From JALOOX01 sp964557955 (GTDB taxonomy: Bacteria; Desulfobacterota; Syntrophobacteria; Syntrophobacterales; Syntrophobacteraceae), in NCBI GenBank assembly GCA_964557955.1, contig CAZLCS010000031.1:1-64000 (forward strand): 64,000 nucleotides of DNA, given 5' to 3'. Position 1 is the stretch's first letter. Every line of letters begins with the position of its first letter. The position numbers and the translations under genes are program-made. Positions 16,098 to 24,336 of the stretch are shown piece after piece. The notes below the pieces were generated by a model. The model did not search any database and was not told the DNA's origin. It saw only the letters and a list, made by a program, of their open reading frames with translations.

Positions 16098-16679
16098 TCA
16101 ATCCATCATGCGGTGGGAGTCCGTTTCATCAAGAGGGGGAATCCTCTCTCTCAGCTGCCGGAGCACCAGCATAGCTTCTCCTTCGTCAGCGACGGCTCCA
16201 AAGCGGCAAGAACCGGCCCCGTAATCGAAGGCGATCATTCCATAACCCTTGAGGGCGAAACTGCCCGACGGATTCTCCGGATCACATTCGAGCGGAGCCA
16301 GGCGCAGGTCCCTGATCTGTGCGATATCGAAGCTCCTTCTGCGAACGAAAGGACCCAGCTTCTGGGCGATGGTCAAGGTCTGCCCCAGGACTTCAACCAC
16401 CTCCACGCCGAAAAGGAACCACAACAGGAGGACCCCCCCGAAGATCCCCGCCAGCGTCCAGCCTACCAGCCAAACAAAAAGGAGCGCATCCGGCGTTCCC
16501 CCGGACCTGAAGATGTCGGCGAGCTTCCAGATCATGGCCCCTTCGCCAAAAACCCATCCACAAAGCCAAAATGGAAGGACAATGAGCACAAACCAGTTGC
16601 GCGGAGTGGGAATCTGGATCCGTACCCCCTCGGCCAGTGTTTCACATCGAAAACCGGATCTGGCAGAACGGCCGGGCAT
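16098..16679 (-). CDS. Membrane protein of unknown function (PH-like domain after two TM helices)
   Basis: Protein of about 193 residues. Two hydrophobic helices (NWFVLIVLPFWLCGWVFG and an ALLFVWLVGWTLAGIFGGVLLLWF region) are followed by a hydrophilic C-terminal domain with alternating strands (VEVLGQTLTIAQKLG, RRSFDIAQIRDLRL, MIAFDYG). This resembles bacterial PH-like membrane proteins. I prefer the ATG at 16679 with GAGGTGG upstream; one 18 bases earlier is possible. It is on the minus strand upstream of the radical SAM gene, separated by about 260 bases in which I see no gene. Confidence 0.65.
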   Translation of the reverse strand: MPGRSARSGFRCETLAEGVRIQIPTPRNWFVLIVLPFWLCGWVFGEGAMIWKLADIFRSGGTPDALLFVWLVGWTLAGIFGGVLLLWFLFGVEVVEVLGQTLTIAQKLGPFVRRRSFDIAQIRDLRLAPLECDPENPSGSFALKGYGMIAFDYGAGSCRFGAVADEGEAMLVLRQLRERIPPLDETDSHRMMD

Positions 16680-16784
16680 CGTCGCCACCTCTCTCATTGC
16701 CAGCCATGCAGTCTGGTTCGAGAACTAGGACAGAATAACACCGTCGATGCTCTCCCTTTGCATCGGAAGTCACTCACGGAACGC

Positions 16785-16813
16785 AAAAGGGGCTGCCATC
16801 ACGGCAGCCCCTG
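16785..16813 (-). terminator. Rho-independent terminator after tRNA-Cys
   Basis: Read on the minus strand, AGGGGCTGCC and GGCAGCCCC form a 9-10 bp stem with a five-base loop, followed by TTTTGCG. It sits just downstream of tRNA-Cys. Confidence 0.8.
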
Positions 16814-16822
16814 GAAAATTCC

Positions 16823-16897
16823 TGGAGGCGGCAACCAGACTCGAACTGGTGAATAACGGTTTTGCAGACCGCTCCCTTACCACTTGGGTATGCCGCC
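16823..16897 (-). tRNA. tRNA-Cys (anticodon GCA)
   Basis: A 75-nt cloverleaf on the minus strand. Acceptor GGCGGCA pairs with TGCCGCC, the anticodon stem GCGGT/ACCGT holds loop CTGCAAA (anticodon GCA), the T-arm has GTTCGAGTC, the discriminator base is T and the CCA end is encoded. Confidence 0.95.
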
Positions 16898-16977
16898 TCG
16901 CTCACAACGTTTTTTCTTCGTAAATAAAATCGGAGACGGTGTCAAGGAGAAGTTCGGAGCCGTGTGTTCGAACTGAG

Positions 16978-17006
16978 TTGACCCTCTTGCGTATTTTCTA
17001 TTAAAT
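16978..17006 (+). promoter_or_regulatory. Sigma-70-type promoter for the efp-epmA operon
   Basis: TTGACC at 16978-16983, a 17-base spacer, then TTAAAT at 17001-17006, about 45 bases before the efp start codon. Confidence 0.6.
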
Positions 17007-17051
17007 GGAGTGATTTTGTTTGGGCGATCAACTTCAAGAAAGGATGCGCAT

Positions 17052-17624
17052 ATGGGAGCGACACTCACCGCGGGCGAACTCCGCAAGGGCCTCAAGCTGG
17101 AAATCGACGGGGACCCCTATCTCATCGTCGATTTCGAATTCTCGAAACCCGGAAAGGGACAGGCGCTCTACCGATGCCGCCTGAGAAACATGATCAACGG
17201 AACCCAGTTCGACCGCACCTACCGATCGGGTGACAAGTTCACCGCCGCCGACCTGGAGGAGCAGGAGATGCAATTCCTGTATCGGCAGGGGGACGATTTC
17301 CACTTCATGAACAACACGACCTACGAGCAGTATGAGCTCTCCCTGGAGCAGGTGGGTGACGCCGTCAATTTTCTCACGGAGAACCTCGCGGTGAGCTCGC
17401 TGCTGTACCAGGGCCGCCCCATCGGTATCACGCTCCCCAATTTCGTCGAGCTCCGGGTAGTCCAGGCGGATCCGGGCATCAAGGGCGATACCGCTGCAGG
17501 GGCCACCAAACCCGTCACCATGGAGACCGGCTATATTGTCCAGGTTCCCCTCTTCATCGAAGAAGGTGAAATGCTCAAGCTCGACACCCGCACGGGAAAC
17601 TACGTCGAACGCGTGAAATCCTGA
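17052..17624 (+). CDS. efp: Elongation factor P
   Basis: Protein of 190 residues, the normal length. EF-P binds ribosomes stalled at proline stretches and inserts its domain I loop next to the P-site tRNA. The modified lysine is visible in the loop SKPGKGQ (Lys35, equivalent to E. coli Lys34). The three beta-barrel domains follow, ending in the family signature PLFIEEGEMLKLDTRTGNYV. The chosen ATG follows AAAGGA; an in-frame upstream ATG would add 14 unlikely residues. The next gene is epmA, whose product lysylates this residue. Confidence 0.97.
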   Translation: MGATLTAGELRKGLKLEIDGDPYLIVDFEFSKPGKGQALYRCRLRNMINGTQFDRTYRSGDKFTAADLEEQEMQFLYRQGDDFHFMNNTTYEQYELSLEQVGDAVNFLTENLAVSSLLYQGRPIGITLPNFVELRVVQADPGIKGDTAAGATKPVTMETGYIVQVPLFIEEGEMLKLDTRTGNYVERVKS

Positions 17625-17631
17625 AGCTCCT

Positions 17632-18561
17632 ATGACCGAACAGGACCTTCTGGCTGCCAAGCGGCCCGTTCTCGAACTGCGGCGCCGGGTGATCGGGGCC
17701 CTCCGGGTTTTTCTGGACCGCCAGGGCTTTCTCGAGGTTCAGACCCCGGTTCTGACAGCGGCCCCTGCGCCTGAGCTGCATATCGACGCCGTTCCCGCAG
17801 GGGGAGCCGGCTTTCTGATCACGAGCCCCGAGCTTTACATGAAGCGGCTGCTGGCAGCGGGCTACGAGCGCATCTACCAGTTCACGCCGGTCTTTCGGGC
17901 CGGGGAGCGCGGCAGGCGCCATCATCCCGAATTCACACTCCTCGAATGGTACCGGCTGGGCTCAGATTACAGGGCGCTCCAGGAGGATTGCCACGGTTTG
18001 CTCCGGGCTGCGTGTGAGGCGGCGGGCCGGCTGGAGGGATGGTCCTGCGGCGGCCGTTTTCTGAATATCGGAGCCGACTGGCAGCATCTCACGGTGCGAG
18101 AGGCTTTTTCAGGCTTTGCCGGCTGGGAGCCTCGCGATCCCCTGGATCAAGACCGGTTCGACCTCGACCTGGTCGAAAAGGTCGAGCCTCGACTCGGATT
18201 TCCTGCCCCCTGCATCCTCTCGGATTACCCCGCCAGCCAGGCGGCTCTGGCCCGCCTCTCTCCAACGGATCCAACCATTGCCGAAAGGTTCGAGCTCTAT
18301 TGGGCCGGAGTGGAGCTGGCCAATGGATTCAGCGAATTGACGAATCCACGGGAACAGAGGGAGCGGTTCGATGCCGTCTTGCGGAACCGAAGCCAGCGAG
18401 GGCGGCCGGTCACCCCCCTCCCGTTGGAGTTTCTCCAAAGCCTTTCCCATCTGGCTCCGTGCGCCGGCATTGCCCTGGGAGTGGATCGGCTTGTCATGCT
18501 GCTGGCCTCCGCCGAGCACATCGACCAGGTGGTGGCTTTTCCTCCTGAATTCGTGAGGTGA
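17632..18561 (+). CDS. epmA: EF-P--(R)-beta-lysine ligase (GenX/PoxA/YjeA)
   Basis: Protein of 309 residues, a truncated class II lysyl-tRNA synthetase without the anticodon-binding domain. Motif 2 is seen as FRAGERGRRHHPEFTLLEWY and motif 3 as GIALGVDRLVML near the C-terminus. EpmA attaches (R)-beta-lysine to the EF-P loop lysine. It starts seven bases after the efp stop, so the pair is one operon. The partner aminomutase EpmB is not in the window. Confidence 0.93.
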   Translation: MTEQDLLAAKRPVLELRRRVIGALRVFLDRQGFLEVQTPVLTAAPAPELHIDAVPAGGAGFLITSPELYMKRLLAAGYERIYQFTPVFRAGERGRRHHPEFTLLEWYRLGSDYRALQEDCHGLLRAACEAAGRLEGWSCGGRFLNIGADWQHLTVREAFSGFAGWEPRDPLDQDRFDLDLVEKVEPRLGFPAPCILSDYPASQAALARLSPTDPTIAERFELYWAGVELANGFSELTNPREQRERFDAVLRNRSQRGRPVTPLPLEFLQSLSHLAPCAGIALGVDRLVMLLASAEHIDQVVAFPPEFVR

Positions 18562-18644
18562 GGAGCCATCTCCAGCGCCATTGGCCTCCGAAAGATGGGC
18601 ACCTGAGAACAGCCCCGGAAAAGAAGGTGAGTAGATTCGCCTTT

Positions 18645-18722
18645 CGTCATCCCTACATGCTTTTGGCAGGCATCCAGCCATTTAGAGCCTCTGGATTCCC
18701 GCCGGGGGCATGCAGGAATAAC
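18645..18722. repeat. REP-like palindromic element
   Basis: Imperfect inverted repeat beginning CGTCATCCCTACATGC, with internal GGCAGGCATCCAG...CTGGATTCCCGCC, and ending GCATGCAGGAATAA. It lies between convergent epmA and the Memo-like gene and is related to the elements near 11.9 and 36.3 kb. Confidence 0.75.
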
Positions 18723-18765
18723 CACTGAAAGCTTGGTCATTCTATCGCGTTGAGGTGCAGTCAAG

Positions 18766-19986
18766 TCACGCGGCATAGAAAGCCATGCTGGCAAAAGTCA
18801 CAAAGGATCCAGCCTGGTCTACGGCGGCCCGGGTATGGTGCAGGAGCTCACCCTGAGCCCTTCCTGACAGGATTCTGGCCAGCACGTAAAGCGGCCCCAT
18901 GCCGCAGATGCGACGTCCGTTGTGCTCCCGAAGAAGGCATTTCATGAATCCGTCCGAGTCGCCCCGGGCCAGCAGGTCCAGCAGCCTGGCATCGGCCTCC
19001 ATGTGCTCCTGGATGGTGATCCTCGTGGGATGAAACCGATCGCCGTACCTGGGGCCGATGTGGGCGAGATCGACACTCGCCAGGAACCCGACCGAGCGGC
19101 TCCCCCCTTTGGCGAGGTCACCCATAATCCGGGCAACCTCATCGATGTAGTCTCGATCGACCTCGGCATCCTCCAGCGAGAAGGAGCACAACAGGGGGAT
19201 GATGCGGGCCGTCGGCTGCAGATGTGCCAGGAAAACCGCCTGGAACTCCACGGAATGCTCACGCACATGGTTGTATTCACTGGCGCGTATCTCCCGGGGA
19301 GCCCGACGAGCCAGTTCCTCGGCCAGGTCGCGGTCACATCGAACCAGTCCCAGTGGAGTTTCGAAGTCCTTTACAGTCAGAGCGAAGTGGTTTTCCAGGG
19401 GTTCGTGGCCGGTTCCGAGAATAACCCACGTGTCGGGAGCAAAGGACTCCGAGAGGGCTTTGTAGGCATGAGCGAAACAGGGACCGCCTGCATTGATGTC
19501 GATGTGCGGAGCCACCAATCCCAGGAGGCGACGTTGCGGTGGAGCTTGAAAAGGAAGACCCGGACCGCCGGCCTCGGGGGAGAAGAATGAATCCAGTCTG
19601 GCTTTGAGAGCCGGCGCTTCGGCGGGATAGCCGGAGCCGGCAAACTTCATGCGGCGAATGGGGTCTTCATTGAACCGCGCTATCCGACGCTCCAGGACAT
19701 TCCTGAAATTCTCGTTATCCAGGAACAGACTCTCATCCAGCCTGCGCACCACCTCCTGCAGATCTTCGATAAAGACCATCTGGCCCGTGGCCCGCATGCA
19801 GTGGGCCTGGATATCCCGCAATGAGTGTTCTCCGTCCATCATTCCCAAGAGGCTGGCCGCCAGGGGTGACATGATCAGTGGGACCTCGCTGAAGCCCAGC
19901 CGGTCACTGATCAGGATCATCTTCTGACTTTCGTGCTCGACCTGTGCGGCCTCCAGACCGCTACGCAGTTTGGGGTAATCATCCAT
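18766..19986 (-). CDS. amrB: AmmeMemoRadiSam system protein B (Memo family) with a PqqD-like N-terminal domain
   Basis: Protein of 406 residues. About the first 110 residues look like a PqqD-type winged-helix domain (VPLIMSPLAASLLGMMDGEHSLRDI and a VVRRLDESLFLDN end). The rest is the Memo fold: LVAPHIDINAGG, GTGHEPL, EHSVEFQAVFL and a DLAHIGPRYGD segment hold the conserved metal-ligand histidines. Memo-family proteins act with an AMMECR1 protein and a radical SAM enzyme in an as yet unclear redox or modification role. Those two partners are not adjacent here. The start at MDDYPKL is chosen by homology sense; its ribosome-binding site is weak. Confidence 0.85.
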   Translation of the reverse strand: MDDYPKLRSGLEAAQVEHESQKMILISDRLGFSEVPLIMSPLAASLLGMMDGEHSLRDIQAHCMRATGQMVFIEDLQEVVRRLDESLFLDNENFRNVLERRIARFNEDPIRRMKFAGSGYPAEAPALKARLDSFFSPEAGGPGLPFQAPPQRRLLGLVAPHIDINAGGPCFAHAYKALSESFAPDTWVILGTGHEPLENHFALTVKDFETPLGLVRCDRDLAEELARRAPREIRASEYNHVREHSVEFQAVFLAHLQPTARIIPLLCSFSLEDAEVDRDYIDEVARIMGDLAKGGSRSVGFLASVDLAHIGPRYGDRFHPTRITIQEHMEADARLLDLLARGDSDGFMKCLLREHNGRRICGMGPLYVLARILSGRAQGELLHHTRAAVDQAGSFVTFASMAFYAA

Positions 19987-20183
19987 GGCGTGATTGCTGC
20001 TCGTCTGACAGGGGCTTGCCGGTTTGTGCCGCTGTTGCGCTTTACAAAAAATCACTTAAAATGCTCTTTGGGGAAAACGTTGACGCCCCCTGGCAAATGT
20101 GGTAGTGGGTTTCAGACCTATTTTATTGTTTTCAGTAAATTTTTTCTTCTGCTACGGAATGCGAGGAAAACCTTATATCAACT

Positions 20184-21887
20184 ATGAAATTGCCCTCACT
20201 CTGGTTGTTAGCCCTCCTCATCCTCAGCGGGTGCGCATACACCGGCGAGCGTTCCTATCCGGTCCCCACGTGGTCCCCGTTGATGCCGGCGCCTAAAGAG
20301 CTTCCCCGAGCCGACAGTTACTACGATTACCTTGTAGCACAAATCGAGTTGCGGGCCAATCAGATCGACTCAGCGGTCGACGCTTACAGCAGTGCTCTCA
20401 AGAAGGAGCCCAGGAATCCCCTGATCATGACGGAGCTGGCGACGCTCTACGTGCGCCAGGGGAAGATAGATGCGGCGCTGAAGCTGGCCGAGGAGGCAGC
20501 GACCTACGATACTCAGTACGAACCGGCCTACATGCTGCTGGGGCAGCTCTATGCGGGACTGGGTCAGAATCGCAAGGCCATCGACTCTTACGAGCACGTC
20601 ATTTCCATGGATCCGGCCAACGAAAATGCTTACCTGCTTTTGGGCGCCCTTTACGCCCAGGAAGGGCGTTTCGGCAAGGCCATGGAGGTCTTTGACCGTC
20701 TTCGTGTCCTCCTGCCGGATAATCCCGTTGCCCTTTACTACAAAGCGCGTGTGTTCCTGGATATCAAGTTTTACGACCAGGCCGAATCCATGTACCAGGA
20801 AGTTTTGTCCCTCGATCCCACTTTTGAGAACGCACTTCTGGATCTGGCCTACATTCAGGAAGTGACGGACCGGAACCAGGAGGCCGAAAAGACCTATTTG
20901 CGCATCATCTCTTTCAACTCCAGCAGCGTTCAGGCCTACACGAGACTTGGAAATCTCTATATGCGCCAGGGGAAGGCTGATGAAGCCCTTCGGCAGTTTG
21001 ACCAGCTGCTCAGGCTGAACCGCAAAGACATCGAGAGCCGGCTGAAGATCGGGATCATCCATCTGCAGCAGAAGGACTACGAGGCAGCCATCGAAGATTT
21101 TACCAATCTGCTCGAGGAGCAGCCGCAATACGACCAGGCACTGTACTACCTGGCTTCCACCTATGAAGAACAGGGGGATACTGACCAGTCGATTCTCAGT
21201 TTTCGACTGATCTCTCGGAACAGTCCCCTTTGGCTGACCGCTCAAATCCGGCTGGCCCTTCTTTTCTCCAAGATGAAGGACTACGAGAGTGGCGAGCGTG
21301 TCCTGGAGCAGGTCATTGAAAAGCAGCCCGATGCTGCCGATGCCTACCTGTATCTTGGAGTCCTGCGGGAGGAGCAGCAGCAGTATGAAGAAGCACTCAA
21401 GGCTTTGAATAAGGGAATTGACGCCGCACCCGAGGAACGGGATCTGCTCTTCAGAAAGGGCGTCATCCTGGACAAGCTCGATCGCAAGCAGGAAGCCATC
21501 GAGGTGATGCGGAAACTTCTTGTCCTCGAGCCGAGAAATGCCAACGCTCTGAATTTCATCGGCTACACCTATGCTGAGATGGGAATCAACCTCGTCGAAG
21601 CCAGGGAGCTCATCCAGGCGGCTCTGGAAGAGGAGCCGGAAGACGGCTACATCATGGACAGCCTTGCCTGGGTTTATTACAAGATGGGCCAGCCTCGCAA
21701 GGCGCTCGAGATCATTGAGAAGGCGATCAAGCGCGTCCCGAGAGATCCTGTGATTCACGAGCATCTGGGGGACATTTATAAGGCGCTTGGCAGGACCAGG
21801 GAGGCTGTGGAAGCCTATCAAAAGGCCATCGATTTTCAGCACACGGAACCGGACAAGATTCGACAGAAGATAGAGTCCCTTCAATGA
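20184..21887 (+). CDS. TPR-repeat lipoprotein
   Basis: Protein of 567 residues with a lipoprotein signal: LILSGC gives lipidation at Cys17. The rest is almost entirely tetratricopeptide repeats of about 34 residues, roughly fourteen of them, rich in phrases such as AYMLLGQLYAGLGQ and NALNFIGYTYAEMG. Such proteins scaffold complexes at the outer membrane. The stop overlaps the start of the next lipoprotein gene (ATGA), so the two are translationally coupled and may work together in lipoprotein or envelope assembly (inference). Confidence 0.88.
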   Translation: MKLPSLWLLALLILSGCAYTGERSYPVPTWSPLMPAPKELPRADSYYDYLVAQIELRANQIDSAVDAYSSALKKEPRNPLIMTELATLYVRQGKIDAALKLAEEAATYDTQYEPAYMLLGQLYAGLGQNRKAIDSYEHVISMDPANENAYLLLGALYAQEGRFGKAMEVFDRLRVLLPDNPVALYYKARVFLDIKFYDQAESMYQEVLSLDPTFENALLDLAYIQEVTDRNQEAEKTYLRIISFNSSSVQAYTRLGNLYMRQGKADEALRQFDQLLRLNRKDIESRLKIGIIHLQQKDYEAAIEDFTNLLEEQPQYDQALYYLASTYEEQGDTDQSILSFRLISRNSPLWLTAQIRLALLFSKMKDYESGERVLEQVIEKQPDAADAYLYLGVLREEQQQYEEALKALNKGIDAAPEERDLLFRKGVILDKLDRKQEAIEVMRKLLVLEPRNANALNFIGYTYAEMGINLVEARELIQAALEEEPEDGYIMDSLAWVYYKMGQPRKALEIIEKAIKRVPRDPVIHEHLGDIYKALGRTREAVEAYQKAIDFQHTEPDKIRQKIESLQ

Positions 21888-22690
21888 AGCCTCATCATGG
21901 TATGGCCCTCGTCATGGCCTTCGCTTTCCTCGCTTTGACGGGCTGTGCACGTCGCGTCGCTGTGGAGCAGTGGGTCGCGCCGATGCCACTCGAGGATCGG
22001 ACGGCTATTCTCGAGGAGCGTGCCCGGGAGTGGCAAGGTTATCAGGCGGTGGCGCACATCAGTGCTGAGAGCACCAAGGGAACGTTGCGCCGGCTTCGAA
22101 CCATGGTTCTGGCGGCTCCACCCGATACGCTGCGCATTGAAGCCCTGAATCCTTTCGGGCAGTCTGTGGGCTTGTTGTTATTCGATCGGAACCAGGCCAG
22201 TCTCTGGGTTCCTTCGGAGAAGGCCATCTACACAGCCGGCCGGCCTGAAACCCTCATTCAGCAGTTCCTGGGTCTTCCCATGCCCATGGAGACATTTATT
22301 TACAGCCTGGCCGGCGTGGTCCCCCGGAAATATCTGGCAGACCTGAAGAGCAAATCCACGAATTCGGGATGGCGGGTACAGGCCCAGGACCCCTCTGAAC
22401 CGTGGAAGACGACCTGGGAATTTGGGACAAGCCCTTTCACACTCAGGCAGATCCAGGTGGCTGGAGGCCCCCAGGATATCACCGTGCGCTATGAGCCGCC
22501 CGTTGATTTGGCTTCGCGCAAGGTTCCCGAGCGGTTGGTGTTTTCTGCCGAGGATTGGCGGCTGGAGGTGAGGGTCGATCAGATTCAGAGTGTCCAGGAG
22601 TTCCAGGTGGGTGCTTTCCAGGTGAACTATCCCAGCGGACTCCGAAAGATCGATCTGGATCGTGCAGGATGGAGAGGAACGGGGCTCTAG
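21884..22690 (+). CDS. LolB-like / DUF4292 outer-membrane lipoprotein
   Basis: Protein of 268 residues with lipobox LTGC (Cys21). The mature domain has the antiparallel-strand pattern of LolB and DUF4292 proteins: YQAVAHISAESTKG, RRLRTMVLAAPPDTLRIEALNPFGQSV, LFDRNQASLW, then a late TVRYEPPVDL and QVNYPSGLRKIDL. It may accept or anchor lipoproteins at the outer membrane. It overlaps the upstream TPR gene by four bases and the downstream Mut7-C gene by about 20, so all three form one operon. Confidence 0.8.
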   Translation: MKPHHGMALVMAFAFLALTGCARRVAVEQWVAPMPLEDRTAILEERAREWQGYQAVAHISAESTKGTLRRLRTMVLAAPPDTLRIEALNPFGQSVGLLLFDRNQASLWVPSEKAIYTAGRPETLIQQFLGLPMPMETFIYSLAGVVPRKYLADLKSKSTNSGWRVQAQDPSEPWKTTWEFGTSPFTLRQIQVAGGPQDITVRYEPPVDLASRKVPERLVFSAEDWRLEVRVDQIQSVQEFQVGAFQVNYPSGLRKIDLDRAGWRGTGL

Positions 22691-23181
22691 AAAGACGTTT
22701 TGTGGTTGATAGCATGCTCGGAAAAGTGGCAAAATGGCTGCGCATTCTGGGTTATGACGCAATTTACGAACCGGTCGGCGAGTCGAAAATGCTCGAATAT
22801 ACTGAGGCCGGTTGGATTCTTTTGACACGCCGCCATTCATGGCGTGGACGAAGAAACGTCATCTGTCTCCAACAAAACGCGCCCATGGACCAGATCCGCG
22901 AACTGCATGCGATGCTTCCCCTTCGGATGGAGCCGGGGCAGTTCCTCGCACGCTGCATCCGCTGCAATGAACTCCTTGAAGCGGTGGATCGCCGGGACGT
23001 ATTTGGCCTGGTTCCGGACTATATTTTTGAGACGGTTGCGAAATTTCACATGTGCTCTCGATGCCGAAGGGTCTATTGGGGAGGTTCGCATACTGCGCGA
23101 ATGGCCGAAAGTCTGAGGCGTGCGCTGGGGGTGGGGTTGCCTGAGGGGCCGTCAGAAGGAGCCGCACACGCAGAGGAATGA
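22669..23181 (+). CDS. Mut7-C RNase-domain protein with zinc ribbon
   Basis: Protein of 170 residues. The N-terminal half is a PIN-like Mut7-C domain (RFVVDSMLGKVAKWLRILGYDA, then LLTRRHSWRG). The C-terminal half has two CxxC pairs, CIRC and CSRC, of a zinc ribbon. Members are predicted RNases; the catalytic acidic residues were not verified. I chose the ATG that keeps the RFVVD strand, although it overlaps the previous gene. Confidence 0.8.
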   Translation: MERNGALERRFVVDSMLGKVAKWLRILGYDAIYEPVGESKMLEYTEAGWILLTRRHSWRGRRNVICLQQNAPMDQIRELHAMLPLRMEPGQFLARCIRCNELLEAVDRRDVFGLVPDYIFETVAKFHMCSRCRRVYWGGSHTARMAESLRRALGVGLPEGPSEGAAHAEE

Positions 23182-23236
23182 AAGGTTTGTGACTGCAGGA
23201 GCGCTTGCGGGTGTGATTGAAGCCTGACCCCGGCTG

Positions 23237-23270
23237 CGGGCCGCCCCCGGAGGCCCGTTCATTTTCAGAA
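23237..23270 (+). terminator. Possible terminator after the lipoprotein/Mut7-C operon
   Basis: CGGGCC and GGCCCG form a short GC-rich hairpin followed by TTCATTTT. The stem is only about six bases, so this is tentative. Confidence 0.35.
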
Positions 23271-23361
23271 AGACCGGCTGAATCGACAACATTTAACGCT
23301 CGTCGGGTATGGCTGACGACACAGCCTCAACACGCCTTCACACGGAAACGAGGAGTGAGAG

Positions 23362-23760
23362 ATGAAAAACCTATTGGGTAAGGTAGTCGAGTTTTTGAAG
23401 AAGCTGGGTTATTACGCCATGCAGTATAGCTGTTCCAACCTGTATTGTATCTTGAAGTTCCTTAAAATCCAGGTCCAGAAGTGGAAGAAGGCGGGTGCCA
23501 TGAAGAAGCTCGCCAAAGCCCACAGTGGTCTTGGAGCTGAAGTTTACGCTCTCCACAAGCAGGGCGCTGCAGACTGGCAAGGCATGCCGTCTGTTCAGCA
23601 GCAGTTGAGGATTGTTGAAGAAGTCGAATCCGATGTTTTCAAGGTGGATGGAGTCATCGACGAAATCAACAGCGAATACCTCCGCAAGAAAGACGAGCTG
23701 AACGAGAAGTATTCGTTGAAGCGAGCCGAGGTGAGCCAGGGATTTGGCGAGGAGTCCTGA
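23362..23760 (+). CDS. Small charged protein with coiled-coil C-terminus, unknown function
   Basis: Protein of 132 residues. The first 45 residues are amphipathic and basic, with two clustered cysteines (YSCSNLYC). Residues about 80-125 are strongly charged with heptad spacing (VEEVESDVFKVDGVIDEI, RKKDELNEKYSLKRAEV) and probably form a coiled coil. GAGGAGTGAGAG precedes the ATG. I do not recognise a family. It is alone between the lipoprotein operon and the convergent mogA. Confidence 0.65.
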   Translation: MKNLLGKVVEFLKKLGYYAMQYSCSNLYCILKFLKIQVQKWKKAGAMKKLAKAHSGLGAEVYALHKQGAADWQGMPSVQQQLRIVEEVESDVFKVDGVIDEINSEYLRKKDELNEKYSLKRAEVSQGFGEES

Positions 23761-23793
23761 GGCGCAGACCCTCGATCAGCGTTATCGGGGAAA

Positions 23794-24309
23794 TCAGGTT
23801 TTCGCGCAGTCCGACATGTCTCCCTGGATTTTTTGAAGGGCGTGGGGAAGGGCCGGAAGAAGGACATTGAGGTTTTCAACGGCTCCACGGGGGCTTCCCG
23901 GCAAATTTACGATGAGGGTCCATCCCCGAATGCCGGCCACGGCCCGGGAGATCATGGCATGGGGAGTCTTCTGAAGGCTTGATGCGCGCATCGCCTCGGC
24001 CATGCCGGGTACGATCCTGTCCAATACTGCCAGGGTGGCCTCGGGAGTCACGTCCCGTGGACTGACTCCGGTTCCGCCCGTGGTCACGATGAACCCCACC
24101 TTTTGCTCGTCTGCGAATCGGCGGAGTACGGACTGGATGATCGGGACTTCGTCCGGGACGATCACCCTGTGAACAACTTCGAATCCGCTTTGAGTCAGGA
24201 CGGCCTCAATGGCTTCGCCGGAGGCGTCCTCCCTCTCCCCCCTTGAACCTCGATCGCTCACTGTTATGATGGCCGCAGTCCTGTTGAAAGCCTCGGGTAT
24301 GTCCGGCAT
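23794..24309 (-). CDS. mogA: Molybdopterin adenylyltransferase (MogA/MoaB family)
   Basis: Protein of 171 residues. It adenylylates molybdopterin, or by family analogy inserts molybdenum or tungsten, in the last steps of cofactor synthesis. Family motifs are present: VSDRGSRGEREDASG near residue 18, TTGGTGVSPRDVTPEA in the centre, and NLPGSPRGAVEN near the C-terminus. Mo/W cofactor use fits an anaerobe with formate dehydrogenases. It is 27 bases downstream of a PATAN-type protein on the same strand. Confidence 0.92.
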   Translation of the reverse strand: MPDIPEAFNRTAAIITVSDRGSRGEREDASGEAIEAVLTQSGFEVVHRVIVPDEVPIIQSVLRRFADEQKVGFIVTTGGTGVSPRDVTPEATLAVLDRIVPGMAEAMRASSLQKTPHAMISRAVAGIRGWTLIVNLPGSPRGAVENLNVLLPALPHALQKIQGDMSDCAKT

Positions 24310-24336
24310 CCAATGACTCCTCGTCGGAAAGACGGT

